From assembly GCA_965196605.1 (NCBI GenBank), contig CBDAKK010000008.1, positions 1 to 64,000 of the forward strand: DNA of 64,000 nucleotides. Reading direction: 5' to 3'. This stretch comes from CBDAKK01 sp965196605 (lineage in GTDB: Bacteria > Spirochaetota > Spirochaetia > WTKD01 > G963693115). The position numbers and the translations under genes were made by a program. Below are positions 53,201 to 61,284 of the stretch, in pieces (the stretch's first letter is position 1; the number at the start of each line of letters is the position of its first letter). Under the pieces are notes generated by a model that was not told where the DNA came from, made no database searches, and saw only the letters and a program-made list of their open reading frames with translations.

Positions 53201-53233
53201 AAGATAACAGAGAATAAAGACTATAATTTTTAT

Positions 53234-54913
53234 ATGGCTAAACTGCGCTTTTTGTTTTTTTCGGTCTTCTTGTTGCATGTGTTTTATGGTGTCTTTGCTG
53301 GAGGTTCATATGAGCGTGGAGGGCAAGAGGGTGGAGGTGTTCCTATTTCGGATACGCTTACAATAGCGCACCCTAAGCAGCAGCTTACTTTTAATTTTGT
53401 AAAGAGCATAAGCGTATTTGAAAGCACGCTTTATACGGCGCTTTACAATGGCTTGGTAACGGCAGACCCCCGAACCTTGCAGCCCCGCGTAGGGCTTGCG
53501 GTCTCTTGGTTTGTAAGCGAAGACAAAAAAACCTATACCTTTAACTTGCGAAAAAATGCGCGTTTTTCAGACGGCTCATACGTTACTGCGGAAGACGTGC
53601 GCGCTTCATGGTTGGCGAGCATACAAGCAAAAACTCCCTTTGCGTATTTGTTTTATTCCATAGAAGGGGTTACCGATTATGTAAACGGTACGGGTACTGT
53701 GGCAGACATAGGCATTACGGTTCTGTCAGACAGAGTTTTGCAGGTAAGGCTTACTCACCCAATAAATTATTTTCTTAAAGTCATATCGCATAGTGCATTT
53801 TCCGTAACCTCGAGATTCCAAATTGCTGCACAAGACTGGGATACATCTCCAAATGAAATATTGTATTCGGGTGCGTATGTCGTAGAAAGTGCAAGTGATG
53901 ATGAAATTATTCTTGTGAAGAACCCGTACTTTTGGGGAAAAGAAAATGTGCAAATAGAAAAGATTGTTGCCCACCTCTATGACAGCACCAATGCAAAAGC
54001 CATGTTTGATGCATTTCAGAAGGGCGACATACAATGGCTGGATCCGAGCAATGAGATAACGAGTGAACAAGTTGCTGAAGTTGATAAAAAAATGGTGCAG
54101 AGTTTTTCTGTTTTTGGTACAACCTACTTGTTTTTTAAGGCGAGCGATGAGCCGTGGACTCATGCCTCTGTTCGTAAGGCGCTACAGCTGCTACTTCCCT
54201 TGGATAAACTTCTACCCAAATTGTATAGTTTTGCGGCTAAAAGCTTGGTCCCAGAAATAAGCGGCGTCTATTCTTCTGTGCGAAAAACCATACCCTCTGA
54301 GGATACAAAGACCGCGTACGAATTATTAGAAACTGCGGGTTACCCTAAGGGAGCGGGACTTCCTCCGCTTGTTATTCTTGTACCTTCAGACAAAAAAGGA
54401 ACGTATGCGCAAATTTTCACGGAAATAAAAACAGCCCTTGAAAAAGCGTTGGAGCTCGAAGTTGTTATTAAGCCAATACTCTTTGAAAACTACTACGCTG
54501 CTTTGCAGAGTGAAGAATTTGTAATTGGCTCTAATAATTGGGTAGGCGACTTTGCAGACCCCATGGCTTTTTTGCAGATGTGGATGTACGAAAACAAATC
54601 GATAGGACATTATTATGACGAAGAAAGCTTCCGGGCTATAATTGAACAATCTTTTGTATTGTCAGGAAATGAACGTCAAGCAATTTTACAAAAGGCTGAA
54701 AGGCAGCTGCTCAACTCTGGAATAGTACTGCCTTTGCACCACTTGTATGCCCTTGAGCTTGTGCGCACCGATCTTTTAAAAGGATGGGTCGCTAACCCAC
54801 TGAACACGCCAAATTTTGCTGCCCTGTCCTTTGCTTCAGAGCAGAGTATTCCTTATATCATATATAATCAAAAATATCACGCTACACCAAAAAAACTGCT
54901 TGTTAAAAAGTAG
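53234..54913 (+). CDS. Oligopeptide-binding protein (OppA family, SBP_bac_5)
   Basis: 559 residues from ATG 53234; the frame is open further upstream only because the repeat block lacks stops. The signal peptide ends VFAGG with no Cys, so this looks soluble rather than lipidated, unlike most spirochaete binding proteins. The mature part has the family pattern: LYNGLVTADPRTLQPRVGLA, TYTFNLRKNARFSDGSYVTA, NPYFWGKENVQIEKI, and the C-terminal WVGDFADPMAFLQMWM. It captures peptides for an Opp/Dpp transporter, whose permease genes are not here. Confidence 0.88.
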   Translation: MAKLRFLFFSVFLLHVFYGVFAGGSYERGGQEGGGVPISDTLTIAHPKQQLTFNFVKSISVFESTLYTALYNGLVTADPRTLQPRVGLAVSWFVSEDKKTYTFNLRKNARFSDGSYVTAEDVRASWLASIQAKTPFAYLFYSIEGVTDYVNGTGTVADIGITVLSDRVLQVRLTHPINYFLKVISHSAFSVTSRFQIAAQDWDTSPNEILYSGAYVVESASDDEIILVKNPYFWGKENVQIEKIVAHLYDSTNAKAMFDAFQKGDIQWLDPSNEITSEQVAEVDKKMVQSFSVFGTTYLFFKASDEPWTHASVRKALQLLLPLDKLLPKLYSFAAKSLVPEISGVYSSVRKTIPSEDTKTAYELLETAGYPKGAGLPPLVILVPSDKKGTYAQIFTEIKTALEKALELEVVIKPILFENYYAALQSEEFVIGSNNWVGDFADPMAFLQMWMYENKSIGHYYDEESFRAIIEQSFVLSGNERQAILQKAERQLLNSGIVLPLHHLYALELVRTDLLKGWVANPLNTPNFAALSFASEQSIPYIIYNQKYHATPKKLLVKK

Positions 54914-54946
54914 TGAATAATTACGCGTTAAGGAGAGGCACCATTT

Positions 54947-55627
54947 ATGCCAAGAAAAAAAGAAGAAGAGTCGCCCGTAAAGAAGACAACTACTTCTAAG
55001 AAAAAAACAACTACAGCTGAAAAAGCCACAAAGGTCACAAAAGCAACAAAAGAGACAAAGGCGCAAACGCAGACAAAATCTACGACAAAGCAGAAAGCAA
55101 GTACAAAGCGAGCTGCTGAAGATGTACCATTACCCTTTGAAGTCGGAAGCCATGTGTTCTATCCCCATGAAGGACTTGGCCTCATTAGAAAACTTGAACA
55201 TAGGGAATTTGATGGTAAGGATACGCTCTATTACGAAATATTTTTTGAGTCTCAAAAAATGATATCTCACATTCCGGTAAAAAACGTAAAGCTTCTTAAA
55301 TTGAGAAAGGTAATAAGTAAGTCCAATGCTCAGAAGGTAATAAAAAGCCTTGCCGCTACCAAAGACGCGCTCGAATTGTCATGGAAGGATAGGCTTAACC
55401 TATATCAAGAAATACTCAAGAAGGGCAGTGCACTTGAAATGGCGGATATAGTCTCGACACTTTATGGGCGTAGGAAGATAAAGCCCCTTTCTTTTCAAGA
55501 GCGCCAATACTATGAGTTTGCCCTTGAATCACTTGTTGGCGAAATTGCGGTGGCACTTAACATAGAAAAAGAGCTTGCAAATGAAAAAGTACATTCCGCG
55601 CTCGAAACTTCTGCATCGAAAAGTTGA
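54947..55627 (+). CDS. CarD-type transcription regulator with Lys/Thr-rich tail
   Basis: 226 residues. The first ~60 residues are a low-complexity Lys/Thr/Ala tail (TTSKKKTTTAEKATKVTKAT), probably DNA-binding and disordered. Residues ~63-125 are the RNA-polymerase-interacting CarD/TRCF domain (FEVGSHVFYPHEGLGLIRKL, YYEIFF). The helical C-terminal domain starts at about 130 and includes KDRLNLYQEILKKGSALEMA and LSFQERQYYEFALESLVGEI. It stabilises open promoter complexes, as known for CdnL/CarD. The N-terminal tail resembles those of other treponemes. The stop is nine bases before the next start. Confidence 0.9.
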   Translation: MPRKKEEESPVKKTTTSKKKTTTAEKATKVTKATKETKAQTQTKSTTKQKASTKRAAEDVPLPFEVGSHVFYPHEGLGLIRKLEHREFDGKDTLYYEIFFESQKMISHIPVKNVKLLKLRKVISKSNAQKVIKSLAATKDALELSWKDRLNLYQEILKKGSALEMADIVSTLYGRRKIKPLSFQERQYYEFALESLVGEIAVALNIEKELANEKVHSALETSASKS

Positions 55628-55636
55628 CTAATATTC

Positions 55637-57334
55637 ATGAAACGAGTTTTTCTTTGTATTCTTATTTTCTTCATAGGCGGCGGAATTAGCTTTGCTCAAT
55701 ACTCCGCCGACCTTAACAGCGAAATCTACAGAGACATAGAACTTTGGGAAGGGCGAGGCTATATTCGGCAACTCCCCATATTTCGCCCCTTGCCAGAGAC
55801 GGTGCTTGTTGACCTCATGCGCCAAGTCATGAAAAAAGGCATGTTTGCTGATCAGCAAAAGGCAAAACTATATTTTAATAAACTCACCCGACTGTATTTT
55901 TCAGGCGACATCTACACCTTCCATTCCCTTAATTTTTCCTCTAAGAATGGAGAACAAAACAAATCAAAGTGGTATGGAAGCGGCGCAATACAGGCTAATT
56001 TTTTATCATTCTTTGCATCCCCCCTTGTGAGCATATCCGTTGGCTTTGGCGGAAAACTTGTTGCAAACAAGGACGACAAATCTTCTGTAAATGAGATACG
56101 CCGCGTTCATGCAGGTAATAGGTACCTTAACAAGACAGAGGAAATTCCCGACAGTTTTAAACTGGGCACAGCAGAACCTATTACCTTTAGGGGTTTTTGG
56201 AATGCACGCACAAGCTTTTCTGTAGGCAAACCCAATATATTTATGCAAGCAGGACTCATGCGCAGAAGCATAGGGCCTTTTTTTGATGACGGTCTTATAG
56301 TAAGCTCGCGTGCGCCCCAAACAGGCAGCATATTTGTGCACTGGCGTGGAAAGTATTTAGCAGCAACGTGGGGCTTGTTTATGCTCACCTCTCGTCAAGA
56401 ATATAAAAAATTTAAGAGCCCCAAAGACTTTGCACCGAGCTATAGTTACAAATTTAACAAAGTATTCTTTTACAATTCACTCTCATGGTTTATTACTCCA
56501 AACATAGAGTTCAACATTTTTGAAGCCGTCATGTTTGGTGACTTAAACTTTGCATACCTGCTTCCCATCAAAATAATTTACGCCATTGACGGCTTAAGCA
56601 GCTTTGTATCAGGCAATATGTTTCTTGGTTTTTCGTTTGATTTTAGAATAGCCAAGACTGTGAAAATTCCCATAATTTTTCTTGTGGATGACGTGAATGT
56701 AAACGACTTAGTGCGCTTTAAATTTGACACCAAAATAAAGGTTGCAGCTCAAACAGGGCTTACGTGGACCCCGCAAAACTCCGTACTAAGAAAGCTACGT
56801 TTCGACTACCAAATAGTGCTACCTTACACCTACTCGCATTCTCGGGATGGCAAGACACTCTATTCCACCCAGTACAACACAACAAACCACACCGTGCAAG
56901 GGCAGCACTTAGCAACAACGCTTAAACCCAGTTCGCATAGAATTACGCTTGAAGCGGTTATTGCACCGGTGGAGGTTTTTGAACTTGGGTTTGCACTGCG
57001 CTTTATGCAACACAACAACCCTTCCGAGGGCATACTCAAGGGCCCAAAAAACGACGGGAGCATAATAGACGATGGCTACTACTCCAAGGCCTATGATGGC
57101 AAGGAAGGCCCGAGTTTTCAAAACCGCAACGGCTTTCTTTCAGGGCTCATTGAACACACCATAGAGCCTTCAATTTTTTTAGGAACGAACATTCCTATTT
57201 TTACCAACACAACATTGTACGCCGATGCTTCGTACACCTACCGCCACACCATTAATAACAATTTGATTTCAGGCGATGTCGCTATGGAACACATACTCTT
57301 GTTTCACCTTGGGTTTAATATTGCTACGTACTAG
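55637..57334 (+). CDS. Outer-membrane beta-barrel protein, Wzi-like
   Basis: 565 residues with a cleavable signal peptide ending GISFAQ. A short helical region (EIYRDIELWEGRGYIRQLPI) is followed by many amphipathic strands and a terminal aromatic-ending strand (LLFHLGFNIATY), as in outer-membrane barrels. The segment RSIGPFFDDGLIVSSRAPQT resembles the GP...LxxSxxAP pattern of Wzi-like capsule assembly barrels. In Treponema such proteins may be structural or transport porins; the role is open. It probably shares a transcript with carD. Confidence 0.7.
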   Translation: MKRVFLCILIFFIGGGISFAQYSADLNSEIYRDIELWEGRGYIRQLPIFRPLPETVLVDLMRQVMKKGMFADQQKAKLYFNKLTRLYFSGDIYTFHSLNFSSKNGEQNKSKWYGSGAIQANFLSFFASPLVSISVGFGGKLVANKDDKSSVNEIRRVHAGNRYLNKTEEIPDSFKLGTAEPITFRGFWNARTSFSVGKPNIFMQAGLMRRSIGPFFDDGLIVSSRAPQTGSIFVHWRGKYLAATWGLFMLTSRQEYKKFKSPKDFAPSYSYKFNKVFFYNSLSWFITPNIEFNIFEAVMFGDLNFAYLLPIKIIYAIDGLSSFVSGNMFLGFSFDFRIAKTVKIPIIFLVDDVNVNDLVRFKFDTKIKVAAQTGLTWTPQNSVLRKLRFDYQIVLPYTYSHSRDGKTLYSTQYNTTNHTVQGQHLATTLKPSSHRITLEAVIAPVEVFELGFALRFMQHNNPSEGILKGPKNDGSIIDDGYYSKAYDGKEGPSFQNRNGFLSGLIEHTIEPSIFLGTNIPIFTNTTLYADASYTYRHTINNNLISGDVAMEHILLFHLGFNIATY

Positions 57335-57372
57335 CCTAGTAGCATGCCGCATTTGCATAACCACACGAGACC

Positions 57373-58884
57373 ATGAACACAAGCAAAGAAACAGAGCGCG
57401 CAGAGCTACACCGCACCATTTGGACTATTGCCAACAATCTCCGTGGCAGCGTAGATGGCTGGGACTTTAAGCAGTATGTACTTGGCGCGCTGTTTTACCG
57501 ATTTATTAGTGAAAACCTAGCGCATTACATCAATGAGAACGAACGCAAAACAAATGCGCACTTTAGCTATGAAGACTTGAGCGATGAAAGCGCAGAACAC
57601 GGTCGCGAAGACACGGTTAAGGAAAAAGGCTTTTTCATACTTCCGAGTGAACTGTTCATCAATGTTTGCAAGAATGCCGAAAGCAATGCTGGCCTTAATG
57701 AGACGCTCACAAAGACCTTTCACAACATTGAACAATCAGCAAAAGACTCTGAGAGCGAACATGCCTTAAAGGGCTTGTTTGATGACCTCGATGTCAATTC
57801 AAACAAGCTTGGCAACACAGTAGAGCAGAGAAACAAACAACTTGTGAAGTTACTCAAGGCCATAGGTGAGCTTAAGCTTGGTAATTACAACAAGCATGCT
57901 ATTGATGCCTTTGGCGATGCATACGAATATTTAATGACGATGTACGCCTCTAGTGCAGGCAAGTCAGGGGGCGAGTTTTACACCCCGCAAGAAGTAAGCG
58001 AGCTATTAGCCGAGATTACGACCCTTGGCAAAACTGAAATAAACAAAGTCTATGACCCCGCATGTGGCTCGGGCTCATTGCTCTTGAAGTTTAATAAGGT
58101 AATTGGTAGCAAAAAAATACGTCAAGGCTTCTTTGGTCAAGAGATTAACTTGACAACCTATAACCTCTGTCGTATCAACATGTTTTTACACAACATCAAT
58201 TACAATCACTTTGACATTGCCCACGGAGACACCCTAACCGACCCCAAGCATAATGACGATGAGCCCTTTGACGCCATTGTTTCCAACCCCCCGTACTCCA
58301 TTAAATGGGAAGGCGACAGCAACGCCGTGTTAATAAATGACCCACGCTTTTCTCCGGCGGGGGTTCTGTCCCCTAAAAGCAAAGCCGACCTTGCCTTTAC
58401 CATGCACATACTCTCGTGGCTTTCCACAAGTGGCGTTGCCGCCATTGTTGAATTTCCGGGGGTGCTCTACCGAGGCGGTGCTGAGCAAAAAATTCGTAAG
58501 TATTTAATAGAAAACAACTACATAGACAGCGTTATACAGCTACCCCCTGATTTGTTTTTTGGCACTACTATTGCTACGTGTATTATTGTGCTGAAAAAAA
58601 ATAAGGTAGACAATAAAATTTTGTTTATTAATGCATCTGATGAATATGTTCGTGCGGGCAACAAAAACACCTTAGGTGATGATAAGCGCAAAAAAATACT
58701 TGCCGCCTTTGCAGCGCGCGAAGATGTCCCACACTTTGTGGCGCTTATTGACAACAAAGACATTGCCAAAAATGACTACAACCTCGCAGTAAGTAGCTAT
58801 GTAGAGCAAGAAGACACACGCGAAGTCGTCGACATAGACGAGCTGAATGCCAATATTGCGGAGATTGTGCAGCGCCCCACCTAA
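57373..58884 (+). CDS. hsdM: Type I restriction-modification methyltransferase subunit HsdM
   Basis: 503 residues. N-terminal helical domain (ETERAELHRTIWTIANNLRG), AdoMet motif YDPACGSGSLLLKFN, and the catalytic VSNPPYSIKWEG for N6-adenine methylation. The GEFYTPQEV motif upstream is typical. It forms M2S with HsdS and M2R2S with HsdR. The locus order is hsdM, minisatellite, antisense HU gene, hsdS, hsdR. This is the EcoR124-like (type IC) group, judged by the N-terminus and the HsdS repeat. Confidence 0.95.
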   Translation: MNTSKETERAELHRTIWTIANNLRGSVDGWDFKQYVLGALFYRFISENLAHYINENERKTNAHFSYEDLSDESAEHGREDTVKEKGFFILPSELFINVCKNAESNAGLNETLTKTFHNIEQSAKDSESEHALKGLFDDLDVNSNKLGNTVEQRNKQLVKLLKAIGELKLGNYNKHAIDAFGDAYEYLMTMYASSAGKSGGEFYTPQEVSELLAEITTLGKTEINKVYDPACGSGSLLLKFNKVIGSKKIRQGFFGQEINLTTYNLCRINMFLHNINYNHFDIAHGDTLTDPKHNDDEPFDAIVSNPPYSIKWEGDSNAVLINDPRFSPAGVLSPKSKADLAFTMHILSWLSTSGVAAIVEFPGVLYRGGAEQKIRKYLIENNYIDSVIQLPPDLFFGTTIATCIIVLKKNKVDNKILFINASDEYVRAGNKNTLGDDKRKKILAAFAAREDVPHFVALIDNKDIAKNDYNLAVSSYVEQEDTREVVDIDELNANIAEIVQRPT

Positions 58885-59500
58885 GCAGCTTGTAGTAAAG
58901 CACGCGAGTGACATGTACGAGCCACTGAGGTGAAAATTAGCGAGCGCACGGGTGATATGTACAAGCCATTGAGGTGAGACCTAGCGAAGCACACAGGCGA
59001 CACGTACGAGCCACTGAGGTGAAAATTAGCGCAGCGCACAGGCGACACGTACGAGCCACTGAGGTGAGACCTAGCGAAGCGCGCAAGTGACACGTATGAA
59101 CCACTGAGGTGAGACTTAGCGAAGCGCGCAGGTGACATGTGCAAGCCACTGAGGTGAGACCTAGCAAAGCGCGCAGGTGACACACACGAGCCACTGAGGT
59201 GAGACCTAGTAAAGCGCGCGAGTGACACGCACAGAACCACTGAGGTGAGACTTAGAAAAGCGCGCGAGTGACACGCACAGAACCACTGAGGTGAGACTTA
59301 GAAAAGCGCGCGAGTGACACGTGCAAGCCACTGAGGTGAGACCTAGCGAAGCGCGCAAGTGACACGTATGAACCACTGAGGTGAGACTTAGCGAAGCGCG
59401 CAGGTGACACACACGAGCCACTGAGGTGAGACCTAGCAAAGCGCGCGAGTAACACGCATGCGAGCCACTGAGGCGAGATGCAGCTATACATTACCAAGCC
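58885..59500. repeat. Minisatellite of about 13 copies of a 45-bp unit
   Basis: The unit contains GAGCCACTGAGGTGAGACCT then AGCGAAGCGCGCAGGTGACA. The anchor CCACTGAGG recurs at 58922, 58966 (CCATTGAGG), 59011, 59056, 59101, 59146, 59191, 59237, 59283, 59328, 59373, 59418 and 59465, with spacings of 44-47 bases. Units are contiguous, with no spacers. Many minus-strand frames stay open because 45 is a multiple of three, but they lack ribosome binding sites and are not supported as genes. Confidence 0.92.
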
Positions 59501-59512
59501 TCACACAAGGCG

Positions 59513-59896
59513 TTAGGCTTTTTTGTAGGTCAGTCTTGTTAATACTTCCTTAAATTTCTTGCCCGGATAAAATGCAATCTTGCTTCCGGTTATCGAGTGA
59601 GCATCTACATCTTTTTCAGAGTCTTCGCCCGCGCTGCTAATACTAATTTTGAAAGAACCTATGTCTCCACAGTCAACAATATTGCCTGCTTCCAAATGAT
59701 TGGGGATAGTCTCAAACAAGGCATACAAAACCGCGCGAATGTCTGCTCCACTCACCGTGCTGGTGCGCTCTATATCCTTGGTTAAGCCCTCAAGCTTTGT
59801 TCTGCCCGTATTACTTGCAATTGCGTAATACTTCTTTTTGCCTTTGTCAGGCCCTGCTAGCACGGTGCGTGCCGTTACCTTGTATTCTATTGCCAT
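59513..59896 (-). CDS. HU-like DNA-binding protein (HU-HIG type)
   Basis: 127 residues in the HU-related group found in spirochaetes and Bacteroidetes. It starts AIEYKVTARTVLAGPDKGKK, then KKYYAIASNTGRTKLEGLTK and STVSGADIRAVLYALFETIP. The DNA-binding arm region GNIVDCGDIGSFKISISSAG follows, and GSKIAFYPGKKFKEVLTRLT at the end. AAGGAG precedes the ATG. It lies antisense between hsdM and hsdS, so it should have its own promoter. It might bind the adjacent minisatellite, but that is only a positional guess. Confidence 0.82.
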   Translation of the reverse strand: MAIEYKVTARTVLAGPDKGKKKYYAIASNTGRTKLEGLTKDIERTSTVSGADIRAVLYALFETIPNHLEAGNIVDCGDIGSFKISISSAGEDSEKDVDAHSITGSKIAFYPGKKFKEVLTRLTYKKA

Positions 59897-60027
59897 ATTT
59901 ATACCACTCCTTATATGTATAATGAAATAATGCTTTATGCATTAGCATAGCATAATATATAGGAGTATTTACATATAACTAAAAAGTTATACACAATAAG
60001 AGGACTGTATTACATGGATGTGTGCCT

Positions 60028-61284
60028 ATGAACACCATTGAAAGCCTGCTTGCCACGCACTGCCCACAGGGGGTGGAGCACAAGGAGTTGGGGGAGTTGT
60101 GTGAAGTAATTAGTGGGCAATCCCCAGAAGGAAAAAATTATAATAATGAGAAAAAAGGCACACCATTTTATCAAGGAAAAACAGAATTTCAAAATATGTA
60201 TATTGGTGAGCCTAAAATATGGACTATTCAAAGTACAAAAATTGCATTAAAGGGTGATATTTTAATGTCTGTGCGCGCTCCTGTAGGCCCCGTAAATTTT
60301 GCTACTCAAAAAATTTGTATAGGAAGAGGACTGGCAGGTATTAGGATAAATACTGAAAAAATTAATCAAAAGTATTTGTTTTATGTTTTGAAGAATAAAG
60401 AAGATTCAATAAAGGGAGCTGTAGGAGCGGTTTTCGAATCTATTAGTAAAACTGATATTAAAAAAATCAAAATTCCCGTGCCACCCTTGGTGGTGCAAGA
60501 AGAAATTGTGAAGGTGCTAGACTGCTTTACAGAGCTTGAGACAGAGCTTGAGACAGAGCTTGAGACAGAGCTTGAGACAGAGCTTGAGACAGAGCTTGAG
60601 ACAGAGCTTGAGACAGAGCTTGGGGCGCGCAAGGCGCAGTATGAGTACTACCGCGAGGAGTTGCTGAGCTTTGGTGACGAGGTGGAGTGGAAGGCGCTGG
60701 GGGAGCTTGGTACTTTAGTCAGGGGCAATGGCTTACAGAAAAAAGACTTTACTACCAGTGGTGTTGGGTGCATTCATTACGGTCAAATATATACATATTA
60801 TGGGACGTTTACTCATACTACTAAATCGTTTGTATCAAAAGAGCTGGCACAAAAACTTAAGAAAGTGCAAACAGGTGATTTAATAATTGCTTGTACGGGT
60901 GAAAATGTTCAAGACATATGTAAAGTAGTGGCATGGATTGGTCATGAAGAAATTGTTACTGGTGGTCATGCTACAATTTTGAAGCATCATGAGAATCCAA
61001 AGTATTTAGCCTATTATTTTCAAACATTATCTTTCTATCTTCAAAAGAAAAAATATATAACGGGAACAAAGGTTATAGACATATCTGCAAAGAACTTATC
61101 AAAAATCAAAATTCCCGTGCCGCCCTTAGCGGAACAAGAGCGCATTGTTGCGGTACTAGACAAGTTTGATGCATTGGTGCATAGCATAGCAGAGGGCTTG
61201 CCCGCGGAAATACGGGCACGTAGAAAACAGTATGAATATTACCGTAACAAACTGTTAACATTTAAACATTATGAGCCAAAATAA
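60028..61284 (+). CDS. hsdS: Type I restriction-modification specificity subunit HsdS
   Basis: 418 residues. Two target-recognition domains of different sequence: TRD1 (about 1-160, beginning QGVEHKELGELCEVISGQSP) and TRD2 (about 215-370, beginning EWKALGELGTLVRGNGLQKK). Each is followed by a conserved helix: IKIPVPPLVVQEEIVKVLDC and IKIPVPPLAEQERIVAVLDK. Between the first helix and TRD2 is an array of TELE tetrapeptides (seven TELE, one TELG), the counterpart of the TAEL repeats of EcoR124. ATG 60028 is preferred to GTG 60022. HsdR starts inside its last codons. Confidence 0.95.
   Translation: MNTIESLLATHCPQGVEHKELGELCEVISGQSPEGKNYNNEKKGTPFYQGKTEFQNMYIGEPKIWTIQSTKIALKGDILMSVRAPVGPVNFATQKICIGRGLAGIRINTEKINQKYLFYVLKNKEDSIKGAVGAVFESISKTDIKKIKIPVPPLVVQEEIVKVLDCFTELETELETELETELETELETELETELETELGARKAQYEYYREELLSFGDEVEWKALGELGTLVRGNGLQKKDFTTSGVGCIHYGQIYTYYGTFTHTTKSFVSKELAQKLKKVQTGDLIIACTGENVQDICKVVAWIGHEEIVTGGHATILKHHENPKYLAYYFQTLSFYLQKKKYITGTKVIDISAKNLSKIKIPVPPLAEQERIVAVLDKFDALVHSIAEGLPAEIRARRKQYEYYRNKLLTFKHYEPK
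60529..60624 (+). repeat. Eight tandem 12-bp repeats in the hsdS spacer
   Basis: ACAGAGCTTGAG repeated seven times without a mismatch, then ACAGAGCTTGGG. The perfect identity suggests frequent slippage. Each unit adds four residues (TELE) to the helix that separates the two recognition domains. Confidence 0.95.

Larger units (their letters stand above)
51777..53233. repeat. Mosaic intergenic repeat block 4, bounded by inverted GC hairpin modules
   Basis: 1457 bases without a supported gene. It starts with the GC hairpin module in forward orientation (51784-51810) eight bases after the GH3 stop. It ends with a reversed copy (53161-53200) 33 bases before the oligopeptide-binding gene. Inside: the long palindrome P4 (51924-52084) with a G hairpin nested in it, H copies (52133-52168, 53003-53038), T (52182-52225), a reversed GC module (52341-52374), a reversed G-type hairpin (52380-52431) and E copy 4 (52516-52575). 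No transposase remnant is visible. Confidence 0.85.

Noticed and set aside
52856..53233. N-terminal extension of the oligopeptide-binding protein through the repeat block
   Set aside because: The open frame is made of repeat modules, has no signal-compatible start, and a good signal peptide begins at 53234.
58881..59497. Minus-strand genes with 15-residue repeats in the minisatellite
   Set aside because: They stay open only because the unit is 45 bp. There is no ribosome binding site, composition is odd (Cys/His/Arg/Leu), and several overlapping frames are equally open.
58885..59500. CRISPR array
   Set aside because: The 45-bp units are contiguous and all alike; there are no unique spacers and no cas genes nearby.
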